From positions 81,016 to 145,015 of the IMG/VR virus record IMGVR_UViG_3300021961_000026: DNA of 64,000 nt, one strand, 5' to 3'. Of the stretch, positions 25,601 through 36,970 are shown piece by piece. A model generated the notes under the pieces. It ran no database searches. It was not told the origin of the DNA and saw only the letters and a list, made by a program, of their open reading frames with translations. The first letter of the stretch is position 1; each line of letters starts with the position of its first letter. The DNA is from a virus. Both the position numbers and the translations under genes were made by a program.

Positions 25601-28552
25601 TGGAGATCACATGCAACAGATTATGGCGTTGCAAAATTTTGGGATGCAGCAGTTGGTGCAGTAGAAAATCTAACAATTGGTCGAGAGTATAAAAAGATTA
25701 CATTTACTGGATTTGATGGTCCATCAAGAATAACTGATGTTATCTATTTTTCAATTCCAGAAGGTTATGATGAAATTAAAACTTTGACCATTGATTTTGG
25801 TGTATGGAAAAACGCAAAAGTTTATAGCTACGGATATTCAGATACAGATCACACTATTATTGATTATGGATCTGGGTTCGTATTCAATACACAATTAACT
25901 ACTAGGCAAAGACTTGATAGATATCATACTTCTGTGATAAATAAAAAAGCAGACTCTGATGGAATCGTTAACATAAACCTTAATGTAAAGTCAGCAAATT
26001 GTAGACATATGTTTATTAGGGTGCAGTCTTCCGAAAAACTAAAAACCCTTGACAATAAATACGGTGAATACGCAGAAGGTTATTCTATACAGGCAGTAAA
26101 AGTATCTGCCAAAAGAGCAGACACCGTAGTTGCCCCTGTAATAGGGTGGACACTACCAGTAACTGGTGCTACCTATAATTGGACTAATGTTTATGAGGCT
26201 GTTGATAGTCTGGTATCTGATCCTGATGAAATCGAAGAAGCTTATCTAGATGGAAAGCCAATTAGAAGATATGCAAGTGGTCAATTAGAGTATGATTATG
26301 ATCAGCAAAAACTAAAGTCCAATACAATGGACAAAAGAGTTTATGTTCGCGGAACTGAAGATGGATATTACAAGTGGAATGGATCTTCCTGGACCAAAGA
26401 AGTAATAAGTGCTAGCACAACTGACATACAAATAGAAGATTATGTAGTTGAATTATCTAATACTGTAGACATTGAGGCTTATGCAACAGTTACTCAAAAT
26501 TTTTCAAACCTATCTGCTGAACAAAACTTATCATACACATATAACACAAAGGCATGTAGGGAGCTTAGTCAACCACAATCTTCATCAAATATTTATTTTA
26601 CTTCTTTATCTTACAAATATAAAGATAGAGAATACACTCAATCCCTTACTCCAAGCACCTATAATCTTAATAGTGATTTTTTTACAACAAATGCTGGAGT
26701 AACATTTTTCTTTTCAAATCCATCTGGAATACCGGAAATAATAAATAATAGTTCTTCCACTATTACATCTCTCTATGATGATACTAAAAAAGCTATACTA
26801 AGTCCTAATTCAGTAGTAAATATTGAATATGGTGACGAGAAAGTTTCTGGAGGATATGGAGAAATTACCTTATCAACTTCTTCAACCTATTATTCTGGAT
26901 CCAAAATTGTTAAAACAGGTAAAAAAAGAATAAGTAATAACGAGTATGTTTTAGTGGGAATTGACGGAAAAGTATTGGATAACAGAAATGAAGTGACAGT
27001 TCATGATGGAATTCTTTTATTATCTAAAAAGCCATCTACATATAATTCCGGACAAGTTTATTTAAACAATTTACAGACAACATTTAAACCGATAGGAATA
27101 CCAGGATATACAGAAATTTCTGCAGCCATATTATCTATTCCAGATGGTGTTGAAAGGGATATTAGATTTGGTGATGTAAATGTTTATAGTGAGATAACAA
27201 ATACTGATGGTATGATATATGGTTTTTACGACATTAAAGAAAAAGAGTTTATAGGAAAAAAAATATCCTACGTAGATCTTTTATCTAAAGGATTGGACAA
27301 TGTTTATTTAGCAGTTTGCGCAATAGACGCAGACGGAAATACTCAAAATCAAATAGATTATATTGGCCCAAAAATATCAACAACATTTAAGCCAGTAAGT
27401 ATTCCTCTTAAAAAAATATATCCAGTTTATTCTGTAAAGTTTAATTCTAATTCAAGAATAAGACTCGGCAATATGTCTCTAGATATTGAGAAGAATAAAG
27501 CTTGGCCACTTTCAGTTACTCAAGGATCTTTTAGAAAATCTGTTTACTTGAATTCAAATATCTATAGTGATTGGAAAGCCAATTATTTAAACCAGGAACT
27601 TATTTGCCAGTATGAAACTCAGAATACCCCTGGTGTGTCTTGGTCTAAAATATTTGGTAAAGGATATTATGAAATTAAAGATGAGAATCCAATTATAGTT
27701 TCTCCAACTTCAATAAAAGTAAGACAAACTCCATTTTTAGTTTGGGCAGAACCAACAAACTATGATTATTCCGTACTTAAGTTGGTAAGGCCGCAGTTTC
27801 AAGCATACAAAAATACAAATCTTTTAGCTACAAAACCATCCGAAAAAGTTTGGGAGACAATACCTCTTTCAAAGGTAAAAAACTATAATGCAGAAACCGG
27901 AGTCATAGAGTTTACTGAAAGACTTCTTCCAGTTAAAGAAGAGGATATTAAAATATCTTATGTATCAAAAAACAGCGATATTCAAATTTATCAAGTAGAT
28001 GGACAGGAAATTCCACTTAATCCACTTCTGAATAAAGATACTATAAGAGTAGATCAACCACTGTACGTTTATCTTCTGCCAACTAAAATTGAAAAGAGAA
28101 CAAATATAACCGCAAACTTTAGTGGTTATTCTAAAGTAACCGAATATACAAACTCTTATCCAATTAACTTTACATATGATAAAGATATATTCAATTCAAC
28201 TTCCAATAAATATGATCCATTTGCACTATTGATTGGAATAGTTTTCTACAGCAGATCTCAGATCCCTGTTAATGTTTTTGATACAAGACTTAGGGGTGGG
28301 GGCGTGTCTTATGAATATGATACAAAAGAAGCAGTAAGTTATAACAAAAATGCAATATCTTATTGGGATATGTACCCTTCTCAGGGAATGGCATATCCAA
28401 AGGGTGGCTATGTTGTAGTTAAGCTACCAAAAGAAATTAAAGATAACTTCTTAAATATCACAGAAATTTATGATATAGTTTATAGGAACCTAACTGCTGG
28501 CATAGCCTTTGAAGTTCAGGATATGGACGGCAATTCATTTGGAGTAAAGTAA
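22609..28552 (+). CDS. Large tail protein with peptidoglycan-binding-like domain, 1980 aa, one +1 site
   Basis: ATG 22609 overlaps the previous stop. Residues 1-529 end in CGGA 24196 (residue 530); the zero frame stops seven codons later, while the +1 frame adds 1450 residues. Near residues 917-984 lies a PG_binding_1-like repeat (WPVDGKYGPKTRDAIQSFQ, then VDGTVDSETKSLLARRL), which in other proteins binds cell-wall glycan. The rest is beta-rich and Ser/Thr/Tyr-rich, as in tail or fibre proteins. The N-terminal part contains a Rossmann-like patch (DVLAFCPTKALSEKAIRLLDKF). A host-surface-contact role is inferred. Confidence 0.74.
24196..24199 (+). other. +1 recoding site 5 (CGGA)
   Basis: CGG follows CAA, as at site 2. 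The zero frame ends at 24219; the +1 frame reads GGA GAC GCT ATC GCA and continues to 28552. An ATG at 24179 lies in the downstream frame but has no ribosome binding site. Confidence 0.78.
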
Positions 28553-28553
28553 G

Positions 28554-31202
28554 ATGGATACATATCTTCCAGGAGTAATAAATAGCTTAAGGACAGGTTC
28601 TAGGTCTTTTGTTTCTACTGTTTTAAAAAATGTCAAGGCTGATAAATCAGAGATATCATCTCTTATATCTGGCATAAGAGATTTTCAAATTAACAACTAT
28701 TATGATCCAGGTTTAATAAGTCAGCTTTCCCCTCTCAATAAAGAGTACTTCATTAATGCATTCAGGGACGCCGATATCAGAGTAAAAAACTACTTCAGCG
28801 TTGCCAATACAGTTGGACTTATTATAAATTCAATGATAGATGTTTTTTCTGCTGAGATAGATAAAGTAGAGAAAGATATAGAACAGTTAGAAGATTTTAT
28901 AAATAATTATGAATATATCTCTGGCAAAGATGATTTGTACAATTCTAATTACTTTGAAAAGTTTGACAATGCTCTCTACGATTATAGATCTGATGGACTA
29001 TCATTTAATCTTGTAGATAGAGATAACTTAAACTTTGATCAAAATGGAAATGGATTTGTTGATACAAAATCTGGTTTATTTAAAATTGGAAACAAATCAA
29101 CAACAAAAAACTTTTCAGGCAACATAGAATCTATAAATCTTAAATCAAATTATTATTTAATGAATTATAGCGACTCTGGTTTTGAGTCAGTTTTTACTGA
29201 AACCCTTTTTGATTCTTGGGCGGTATCAGTAAAATCTCCTACAGTGTTAAACACTTCTCTTTCGGAATTATCTAAATATTGCAACTATGACTCTTCTGCG
29301 ATCAAAGGTGCTCAGACGTATGTGGAGATAAATTTTTCTTCTCCTCAATTGATTGACACTTTGTATATAACCCCAAATTACTCAAATGGATTACAACTTC
29401 TTCAGGTAGTTCTGTTTAATAATTCAGACCAAATGGTAGAGACTGTTCAGTCAATTTCTTCTTCTAATATAAATAGAATAAGTTTAAATTCAAATAATAG
29501 AGGATTTATTCCAGTTCTGTCATCTCCAAAAATAATTGACTCTGTTTCAGAAATTGTTTTTGAAGAATCTGTGGTCAAAAAAGTTATACTGATATTTAAT
29601 CAATCTCTTTATAAAAAAACAGAAACCGTAACAAATGATACTGAATTAGTTTCCAGAAAAATATATGAAATTATAAAAGATTTAAGAAATAAAAGAAAAA
29701 ATAATACAGACAAACTACAAGATTTAGTTTACAGTATGTTTTTAAAGAACAGTTCTATTAAAGAGTTTTTAAAAAACAAGGATTATATTACCAACTATTA
29801 TTCCTATAGGTATCCATGTATAGGCGACTCGTCTAATGCTCCAATATATTCAAGAAGTCTTCTTGAAGATCTTAAAGAAATGGGAACATTAGACAACTTT
29901 AACTCATCTATTATTTCAAATATATTTCAAAACTTTATGTCTCATGTTATCGATCAACAAGGCGAAATATTTGATCAAAGCACATATATAGAATCCTCTT
30001 TATCAAAAGGAAGTTTATTTAACTTTAGATCAGTTGGCCTTCTTCCTATTAAATCTTCTAATATTTTTAATTCACCCAAAGTTCAATCTTCTAGCGCAGA
30101 GATGATATCTAGATCTAACCAATCATATATTTTAGATCTTTTATCAGAAGAAGAGCAAGATCAATACGAGTATAGCTTTTCCTTAAAGTCTATAGAGTTT
30201 GCCTCGGTAGAAAGAAATAAATCAAACAAAGCGTGTTTTGTGAGTAGGAAAATTCCAGTTAATGGTCATCCGCAAGCAGTAAAAGTTAAGCTTCTTAAAG
30301 ATAAATCTAATTTAGATCTTTCAAATCATAGTTATGATTTAAAAGAGTCAACATCTTATGAATTATCAATATCAACAGCTGAAATACCTGATGAGGAAAA
30401 TGATTGGATACCATTAGTGTCTCATGGTGAAACTTCTGTTTCTTCAGAAGTTCTATTTATAGATATCAATAGCAAAATGGCTACAACAAGATTTTCATTT
30501 AGGGAAAATTCACTATCAATATACGAGAATGGATTGCTTTTAGATCCAAGTTTGTATTCGGTAGCTGCAAGGACAATAAAGTTTGGTTCACAAATACAGC
30601 TAAAGCCCAATTCAATTTACACTGTTTCATATGAACTTAATTCTGAAATATATAACTATGGATTAGTTGATTTTGTTTCAAGTGGAATATTTCAAGAGTC
30701 AACAAAACCTGCAGTAAGTTCTGATGGTTCAGGGGAATTATTTAGCTCAACAGATTTAACAAATAGGGTTGTAATTCAAAACATTCCTTATGTAAACACA
30801 TCATTTGTATCCAATGCAACATATAGCTCTTTAGTTGGAACTGTATTTTATGGTTCTGGATCTGGTTATAATCCAGTAAAAATTCTTCTTAGCGATGGTT
30901 CATATGCAGTAAATTTAACAAACTATACCGAAAGTTCGGATTCCCCCGACTTTTCTTTGAAACCATCAGGAGTCTATTTCATACAAAATGGAAAAGAGAT
31001 TATATTTAACCAATATATATCTAGCCCATTTAGGGTTATTTATGAGTATGTGCCAAGCTCTTTAAGATTTAGACTAATTATGAGAAAGAATATTCCTAAT
31101 ATAAATTATACTTGTTCAGCGGATTCTATTTTAGTTAAATGCAAAACAAAAATATACGATCCATTCTATGATAAGTTAACAAAAGTTATTATAAAAAAAT
31201 AG
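28554..31202 (+). CDS. Tail/fibre protein of unknown family, 882 aa
   Basis: Begins 1 nt after the preceding stop. The N-terminal 130 residues look helical and partly coiled-coil (KVEKDIEQLEDFINNYE). Residues about 190-350 have a jelly-roll-like pattern (TYVEINFSSPQLIDTLYITP) similar to discoidin-type carbohydrate-binding folds, and related patterns recur in the next two genes. It has no frame break. Probably part of a fibre or adsorption assembly; family not recognised. Confidence 0.65.
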   Translation: MDTYLPGVINSLRTGSRSFVSTVLKNVKADKSEISSLISGIRDFQINNYYDPGLISQLSPLNKEYFINAFRDADIRVKNYFSVANTVGLIINSMIDVFSAEIDKVEKDIEQLEDFINNYEYISGKDDLYNSNYFEKFDNALYDYRSDGLSFNLVDRDNLNFDQNGNGFVDTKSGLFKIGNKSTTKNFSGNIESINLKSNYYLMNYSDSGFESVFTETLFDSWAVSVKSPTVLNTSLSELSKYCNYDSSAIKGAQTYVEINFSSPQLIDTLYITPNYSNGLQLLQVVLFNNSDQMVETVQSISSSNINRISLNSNNRGFIPVLSSPKIIDSVSEIVFEESVVKKVILIFNQSLYKKTETVTNDTELVSRKIYEIIKDLRNKRKNNTDKLQDLVYSMFLKNSSIKEFLKNKDYITNYYSYRYPCIGDSSNAPIYSRSLLEDLKEMGTLDNFNSSIISNIFQNFMSHVIDQQGEIFDQSTYIESSLSKGSLFNFRSVGLLPIKSSNIFNSPKVQSSSAEMISRSNQSYILDLLSEEEQDQYEYSFSLKSIEFASVERNKSNKACFVSRKIPVNGHPQAVKVKLLKDKSNLDLSNHSYDLKESTSYELSISTAEIPDEENDWIPLVSHGETSVSSEVLFIDINSKMATTRFSFRENSLSIYENGLLLDPSLYSVAARTIKFGSQIQLKPNSIYTVSYELNSEIYNYGLVDFVSSGIFQESTKPAVSSDGSGELFSSTDLTNRVVIQNIPYVNTSFVSNATYSSLVGTVFYGSGSGYNPVKILLSDGSYAVNLTNYTESSDSPDFSLKPSGVYFIQNGKEIIFNQYISSPFRVIYEYVPSSLRFRLIMRKNIPNINYTCSADSILVKCKTKIYDPFYDKLTKVIIKK

Positions 31203-31209
31203 GTAAATT

Positions 31210-33066
31210 ATGACACAATTATCACCATATACTTTAGCTTATGATCAAATAGCTAAATCAGTAGCTGATTTAGTGGAAAAATGGTCAAAGGGAGATTTTG
31301 TTACAAAACAAGATATTATTAATGATTTCAATAAATCTTTAAATGAATTGTATGAAAAAATTGGTTCAGCTAAAACAGATGTAGAGCAATTTATAAAGGG
31401 AGAACCACCTTCATCTCGTAAGATAAATTTATTTCTTTCTAATCTCAAGCAAGATATTAACAACGCCGCAAAGCAACTAGACTTCTTGAGTTCAAAAACT
31501 GTTAATGTTTACAACCTGTTTAATGCAGAGGTAGAATCAGAAAAAAAATATATTAACAGAATTACTTCTAAAGCAAAAGTTCTTCAGATGTATTCTCAAA
31601 GTCCGGCAGATGATATAGTCTATATAGGTGACTCATTTGATAATTATGATTACATAGACGAAACAAAGTATTTAGTTGATAGGATTCCATTTATATCAAA
31701 TGGAAGCATGTCTCTTCAATCTAAGAGCGCTGCAACATGGCAAGGTTCAAGAATAGAAGTTTTAGATTCTAATGGGTTTATAGGAAATAATCACGTAGTA
31801 ATTAAAGGAACTTCCTCAGTTTCCTCAAATGGCTATAGATATGTTTTTGAAGAAAGCCCATCAATTGGTAATAAAAATAATATTGTTGACAATAATCCTT
31901 TAACGTATTTTGAATACGAAGCTTTAGCTGTGGAAAAGCCAACTTCAGAAGTTGGATACTCAGAAAAAGAATTCTGCTACATCAGAGATGTCGACGGCTC
32001 TTTGGTAAATTGGGCAAGTCATGACATAACTAAGCCATTAAAGTTGCAAGTTAAAGTTTTTTCTGGAACTGCACAAAAGTGCAATAGTATAACTATTATG
32101 CCTTATTTTGGTTCATCAAAAGTTATAAAGGTAAGCAGCATTTTATTGACAAGAGCAGATGGAACTGACTTTGAGGTTTTAAAGAAACCAATATATATTG
32201 GAGTTTCTCCGGAAAATATATCAACTCAGTCATTTAATAGTTACTTTTTAAATAAAGCTGTAGTTTCATTTCAAGAAACAGAAGCAATTAATGCAACTAT
32301 AACAATGGAGCAAGATCAGCATCAAGAAGTTGAAATACAACACTGTTACTGGGTAACTGATTATACCGAAGCAACAAAAGATGATAGCCCATTTTACACT
32401 TCAGTATCAAAATCTTATAGATTCAATCCAACCAGTATAAGTGAAGCTCTTTATAAGGAAGTAAAATACAACGAGTCCTTAATAAGGCCAAAACTATCTA
32501 ACCCAAATGCATTTAAAGTTAAAGATGCAATAAGGCAAGTTATTCCTGTCACAATAGTGACTAAGGGAAGCAATCCAGTATCTAAAAACTATAATATTCC
32601 AATAAAAATGGAAAAGAAAATCCTAAAGGCTAAAAGAATGGCAATAGGTATTAGGGATATATCACTGGAATATCATCAGTATATAAATTCTGGCCAGATA
32701 ATATCAAGACCGTTTGAATTTGATTTGCCAGTTGAGTCATTAATTCTTAATATGGAGTCAGATTTACAGAGTCTGTCTGATACTTCTGCGTCTATTAACT
32801 CATACGTTTCTGTTGATGAAGGAAAAAATTGGCTAAGAATATCTCCGATTCAATCTGGTTATGCAGGTGGAGATGAAGTTTTAGCTTTTAATCAAAATGT
32901 TCCTACTGGATATAAACTTCCTGGCGTAACATACTATTCTTTTCCAGAAGTTCCTAAAGAAATAAAAAGTGTCTTGGTTAAATTAGAAATGTCTAAAAAT
33001 CAAGATATAAATACAACACCTACAATACATTCTTATACTCTTGGAGCAAAGGTTAAAAAATCGTGA
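31210..33066 (+). CDS. Tail/fibre protein of unknown family, 618 aa
   Basis: ATG 31210 follows AGGTAAATT. The first 115 residues look like a long helix or coiled coil (DLVEKWSKGDF, DFNKSLNELYEKIG). A beta-rich central domain (about 210-400) contains NNPLTYFEYEALAV and LKLQVKVFSGTAQKCNSITIMP, the same style as the discoidin-like regions of the genes on either side. The C-terminal part holds further beta segments. It ends in TGA overlapping the GTG of the next gene. Context indicates a tail appendage. Confidence 0.65.
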   Translation: MTQLSPYTLAYDQIAKSVADLVEKWSKGDFVTKQDIINDFNKSLNELYEKIGSAKTDVEQFIKGEPPSSRKINLFLSNLKQDINNAAKQLDFLSSKTVNVYNLFNAEVESEKKYINRITSKAKVLQMYSQSPADDIVYIGDSFDNYDYIDETKYLVDRIPFISNGSMSLQSKSAATWQGSRIEVLDSNGFIGNNHVVIKGTSSVSSNGYRYVFEESPSIGNKNNIVDNNPLTYFEYEALAVEKPTSEVGYSEKEFCYIRDVDGSLVNWASHDITKPLKLQVKVFSGTAQKCNSITIMPYFGSSKVIKVSSILLTRADGTDFEVLKKPIYIGVSPENISTQSFNSYFLNKAVVSFQETEAINATITMEQDQHQEVEIQHCYWVTDYTEATKDDSPFYTSVSKSYRFNPTSISEALYKEVKYNESLIRPKLSNPNAFKVKDAIRQVIPVTIVTKGSNPVSKNYNIPIKMEKKILKAKRMAIGIRDISLEYHQYINSGQIISRPFEFDLPVESLILNMESDLQSLSDTSASINSYVSVDEGKNWLRISPIQSGYAGGDEVLAFNQNVPTGYKLPGVTYYSFPEVPKEIKSVLVKLEMSKNQDINTTPTIHSYTLGAKVKKS

Positions 33067-35192
33067 ATATATCTACAATACAAAAAACTCGTTTGCTTGA
33101 AAATCTGTATAAGATATTTCATACTTCAGGAGTTATGCCAGATGATCAACAGATTAGAAAGGCATTTAATGACTATTTTACAGTTAATAAAGCGGGATTC
33201 CCACTTAGAGTAGATACAGATATACTTAGGAGTATATCGGTAACTGACGTAGATGTTTTGAATTCTATAATGGCTAATTCAGTTTTTAATGTTGATATTA
33301 TTTTTGATTCCATTTTTCAAAATAATGATCAATTAATGGGAACTATCAATGCATTAAATAAAAAATTGGAAAATTTAAAAAAAAGAAGAATAGAACTAGA
33401 GTCTAAGGTAGATGACTTATTATTTTCTAATAATAATTCAGACGGTTTCTTTTATTCTATAACAGAAAACTTTGCATCCCTTAATAAATCAGATCTAGAT
33501 TTTAGCAATGTATATATAAATACTAGTAAAAAGAACGTTGAATTACCATCATTAACATCAGCTAATTACAACAACTTAACTGTAAACAATATAGTATCTG
33601 CAAGCGCGAATGCATCACTGTCAGTTAACGGATCCATACTACCTGTTAGCATGGATTTATCTTTGTTTAACAATATATTTGATGGACTTACAGATACTTA
33701 TTGGGACTATGAATATAATTCTGCAGAGATTAATTCTTTTTCTTTAAGCATTAGAATACCTTTAAATAGCAATATAGTTATATCTAAAGTTCAAGGAGTG
33801 GTTTCTACTACATCTCCAGTTAACATATACGTTATAGCTAATTATTCCGATACAACTAAGCAGTCTGAAATTAGGACAGTGGATTCAAGACAGGATTACG
33901 GAACATTTACTGCCTCACTTCCTGCTGACAGCTATTCATCTATAGATCTAATTATGTCTAAGATAGAGCCGGATGCTGTAGTTGCAGGATCAAATAATCC
34001 TTATAAATATAAATTCGGTTTAAGAGAATTGATGATAGGATCAAAATACTATGACAAGAACGCAGTTTTTGTATCAGAACCACACTCGATACCAAGCACA
34101 GACAATTCTACAATATTTATTGATTCCGTTTCTATAGACGTACAAGACCAAGCTGTAAGTGGAACGGAAATTAAATATTATGTAGCTCAAGACGTTCCAT
34201 CAGCTACAAGTATTTCAGACTTTAATTGGATTCCAATATCTCCACAGGGATCTGAGTCAGCAGGATTTTCTTCCATTGTTTCTTTTGAGGGTTCTACAAG
34301 AGAAAATATTTTAATTAAATCAGAACCATCAGCTTCAGATCTGCAGCTTACCCCATTAAGTGCTACATCAAAAAATGCAGACGAGATTAATCCGTCATCT
34401 ACCTTGTACACTGGAAAAACAGTATACAAGGTAGCTACTTTGAACAGATCTACAGACTATATCAATCCATCATTGTATGGAAATGTGGATTCATTTAAGC
34501 ACTATTATTACATTATGCAGGATACAACAGTTCAAAAATATAAGGATCTTTCATTCTGGTCAACAGAAATTCAACAGAATAAACCAAATATTTTATCCTC
34601 TACCCTAAAAGAACAATTGGGATCAATATATCCAGGGATAACATCTCCCTCAAGCGGATACGTGCAGTCAAAGCTGCTTTGTAACTCAGCTCAAAGAGTA
34701 ATATATACAGTTAATAAAATTAATTATAATTTTAACCTCGCCATATATTTAAATGGAGAGTTGATAGCAGACCTTCCAAATGGTGTTGTATCTAAAAGTA
34801 TAGAGTGGAATTTTGTTGAAGGTATAAATAACATAATAATAACCTATGACAAGCCATATAATGGCGTAGCTTCATTTTCACTAATGGAAGGAACCAGCTT
34901 ATCAAAGTTTGGTTCTATATTTGTAGACTATTTTTATTACCTAGATCCTTTTGATTTTGCAAATAAAGAGATAGATAAAGAAAATTATTTTACAGTTGAT
35001 ACTATATTTGGAATTAAACAAATATTTTCATCACAAAAATTAGAAGGAACTTGTCGATTTGGTTATACGGCAAAAACAGCAAGATCTGTCGAATCCATAA
35101 GATTCAGAGCAGATTTGGGTAGGTATGAGAATCCATATTCAACTCCAGTTTTGCAATCTTATAGAATAAAATTTAAGCATTCCAGTATCTAG
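33063..35192 (+). CDS. Tail/fibre protein of unknown family, 709 aa
   Basis: Starts at GTG 33063 in a GTGA overlap with the preceding gene, so it is translationally coupled. A coiled-coil stretch (ALNKKLENLKKRRIELESKVDDLL) lies near residues 95-120. Residues about 205-320 form a discoidin-like beta region (FDGLTDTYWDYEY, then LSIRIPLNSNIVISKVQG). It shares layout with the two genes upstream (helical N-terminus, then beta-sandwich), which suggests a duplicated family of appendage subunits. No catalytic motif seen. Confidence 0.65.
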   Translation: MNISTIQKTRLLENLYKIFHTSGVMPDDQQIRKAFNDYFTVNKAGFPLRVDTDILRSISVTDVDVLNSIMANSVFNVDIIFDSIFQNNDQLMGTINALNKKLENLKKRRIELESKVDDLLFSNNNSDGFFYSITENFASLNKSDLDFSNVYINTSKKNVELPSLTSANYNNLTVNNIVSASANASLSVNGSILPVSMDLSLFNNIFDGLTDTYWDYEYNSAEINSFSLSIRIPLNSNIVISKVQGVVSTTSPVNIYVIANYSDTTKQSEIRTVDSRQDYGTFTASLPADSYSSIDLIMSKIEPDAVVAGSNNPYKYKFGLRELMIGSKYYDKNAVFVSEPHSIPSTDNSTIFIDSVSIDVQDQAVSGTEIKYYVAQDVPSATSISDFNWIPISPQGSESAGFSSIVSFEGSTRENILIKSEPSASDLQLTPLSATSKNADEINPSSTLYTGKTVYKVATLNRSTDYINPSLYGNVDSFKHYYYIMQDTTVQKYKDLSFWSTEIQQNKPNILSSTLKEQLGSIYPGITSPSSGYVQSKLLCNSAQRVIYTVNKINYNFNLAIYLNGELIADLPNGVVSKSIEWNFVEGINNIIITYDKPYNGVASFSLMEGTSLSKFGSIFVDYFYYLDPFDFANKEIDKENYFTVDTIFGIKQIFSSQKLEGTCRFGYTAKTARSVESIRFRADLGRYENPYSTPVLQSYRIKFKHSSI

Positions 35193-35232
35193 TCTATGTG
35201 GACAGTACTAATATATAGAAGGTGATTTTTAC

Positions 35233-35640
35233 ATGGGAATAACTTTTTCCAAAAAGTCTAATAGAAGAAGAATAGTAGAGCCTTTATTTAATAGATCTAG
35301 ACAAAAGTATAGGGCTTCTAGAGTAAGCTCATCTGAGATTCTGGAAATGAATTCTTTAATATTAGATCTAGAAAGAATTACAATAGAACTAGATGAAATA
35401 GATGCTTCCGTACTTGCTCAAAGCTACGCTTTAAGCGGAAACATTAAGTCTATATCTTTAGCAGATAAATTGAATGATGGACCTGACTATGATATTGATG
35501 GAATTGAAATCAATATAGATGATCCTAGCACTTCTTACGGATCTTCAATACAGAATCTATCAATAAAAAATAACAATATATTGTCAGCAAGACTTTCAAG
35601 AATTGAAAATAAAATAAAGAGACTAGAAAACGGATTATAA
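35233..35640 (+). CDS. Small helical tail-region protein, 135 aa
   Basis: ATG 35233 follows GAAGGTGA about 10 nt upstream. A basic N-terminus (KKSNRRR) precedes a helical segment (EMNSLILDLERITIELDEID) and a C-terminal coiled coil (LSARLSRIENKIKRLENGL). It ends 1 nt before the next gene. Probably a connector or assembly protein for the appendage genes; the family is unknown. Confidence 0.6.
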   Translation: MGITFSKKSNRRRIVEPLFNRSRQKYRASRVSSSEILEMNSLILDLERITIELDEIDASVLAQSYALSGNIKSISLADKLNDGPDYDIDGIEINIDDPSTSYGSSIQNLSIKNNNILSARLSRIENKIKRLENGL

Positions 35641-35641
35641 A

Positions 35642-36904
35642 ATGTCAGAAATTATTAGAACACAAAAAAGAGACATTCGATATAATGGCATTGTTGATAG
35701 CGCAGACTATAATGCCAGAATTGAAGAAAATTATCAAGATCTTGTAACGCTTTACAATAAAGCAAATACACTAGAATCAAAACTACAGCAGGCTTTTGAA
35801 AGAGTTATTAAAGATCACGCATTCCTATCCAATGCCGTGCAAGATCTAGAGGATCGCTTAGCTGCCTTAGAGGCAAATGATTCTGTCTTATCTCTTTATA
35901 GTGCAACTCAGATAGATTACGCAACGTTTTTATCTACGGCATACACTATTTCTTCAACTGACCTTCTTAGCTTTGATCCATACTATAACACTATAAGTTT
36001 ACCGATTGTTTCTGGTTCATCAACCTCAAAGGTCAAGTTTTACAATCCAACAACAGGTCAAGTTGTTCCTGATTTCTTTAAAACTTCAATAGACAATTCT
36101 TATTCTGGAGTTGATTCAAGTGGATCCGTAGTTGATACCACTCCAACATACTACGCAATATTAGATGATCCAAATAAGATATGGAAAAGAAACATTGTCT
36201 CCAATACGGCTAACAATGCCGGAGCACAAATGATGTTTTACGTAAAAATTCCAACAGAATATACTGGCTCAAACAAGACTAATTGCATAAAGTTCAATCC
36301 ATATCCAATGAGATCCGTAGATATATTTTCTATAGAATATACTACTAATTCAAATCCAAATCTTATCGAGTCAGATGGTTGGTATGACTTGAACGTTGAT
36401 GGTCTATATAATGGGCAGACTGCTGCTATAGGCAAGGTTCCACCTGGTGGATGGGCCACTGCAGGTTCGGATAAAATATCAAATTCTGGACCATTATGTT
36501 TTTATTTTGGTGATCTAGAAATCACTGCAATTAGAATAAAAATGAATCAAAGAAATTACTTTAAAGAATTGAATAGATATATATATAGCTATGGATTATC
36601 GGATCTTGATATTAGATATGATAAATTTTTGACTACTGGCAAGACTATTGTTAAGTTTGATGCACCAAGTGGTAAGTTAATATCGGAAGTAACAAACGTT
36701 ACCCCATACATATATAATGTGCCTCCAAGTCTACTATCTACAGCATTTAGCTATAGGGTTATTTATGAGGACGGTGGATCCTACACCCTTAGCAATCCAG
36801 GTTCATCAAGTTCTGTTTGGATTGAGGTCACATTGAATATGTTAGACGATAAAACTCCACCAGTTTTATCAGATTTAAAGGTAGAATGCGATTTTATCGT
36901 ATAA
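35642..36904 (+). CDS. Tail/fibre protein with N-terminal coiled coil, 420 aa
   Basis: Residues 25-80 form a coiled coil (ENYQDLVTLYNKANTLESK, then AVQDLEDRLAALEAND), followed by a beta-rich body with a discoidin-like region around residues 200-300 (KIPTEYTGSNKTNCIKFNP, FGDLEITAIRIKMNQRN). The arrangement (trimerising coil, then beta receptor-type domain) is common in tail fibres. It is the last gene of the tail block; a possible promoter for the next gene overlaps its end. Confidence 0.62.
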   Translation: MSEIIRTQKRDIRYNGIVDSADYNARIEENYQDLVTLYNKANTLESKLQQAFERVIKDHAFLSNAVQDLEDRLAALEANDSVLSLYSATQIDYATFLSTAYTISSTDLLSFDPYYNTISLPIVSGSSTSKVKFYNPTTGQVVPDFFKTSIDNSYSGVDSSGSVVDTTPTYYAILDDPNKIWKRNIVSNTANNAGAQMMFYVKIPTEYTGSNKTNCIKFNPYPMRSVDIFSIEYTTNSNPNLIESDGWYDLNVDGLYNGQTAAIGKVPPGGWATAGSDKISNSGPLCFYFGDLEITAIRIKMNQRNYFKELNRYIYSYGLSDLDIRYDKFLTTGKTIVKFDAPSGKLISEVTNVTPYIYNVPPSLLSTAFSYRVIYEDGGSYTLSNPGSSSSVWIEVTLNMLDDKTPPVLSDLKVECDFIV

Positions 36905-36905
36905 T
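36900..36905 (+). promoter_or_regulatory. Possible -10 box before the 36971 gene
   Basis: A perfect TATAAT at 36900-36905 lies at the stop of the preceding gene, about 65 nt ahead of a gene with a strong AAGGAGA ribosome binding site. I see no convincing -35 at the right spacing, so this is tentative. Confidence 0.35.
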
Positions 36906-36970
36906 TAAGATTACAATATAGGGATTACCCTTTTACTATTAAGACATACAAATCCACAAGGAGACTATAA

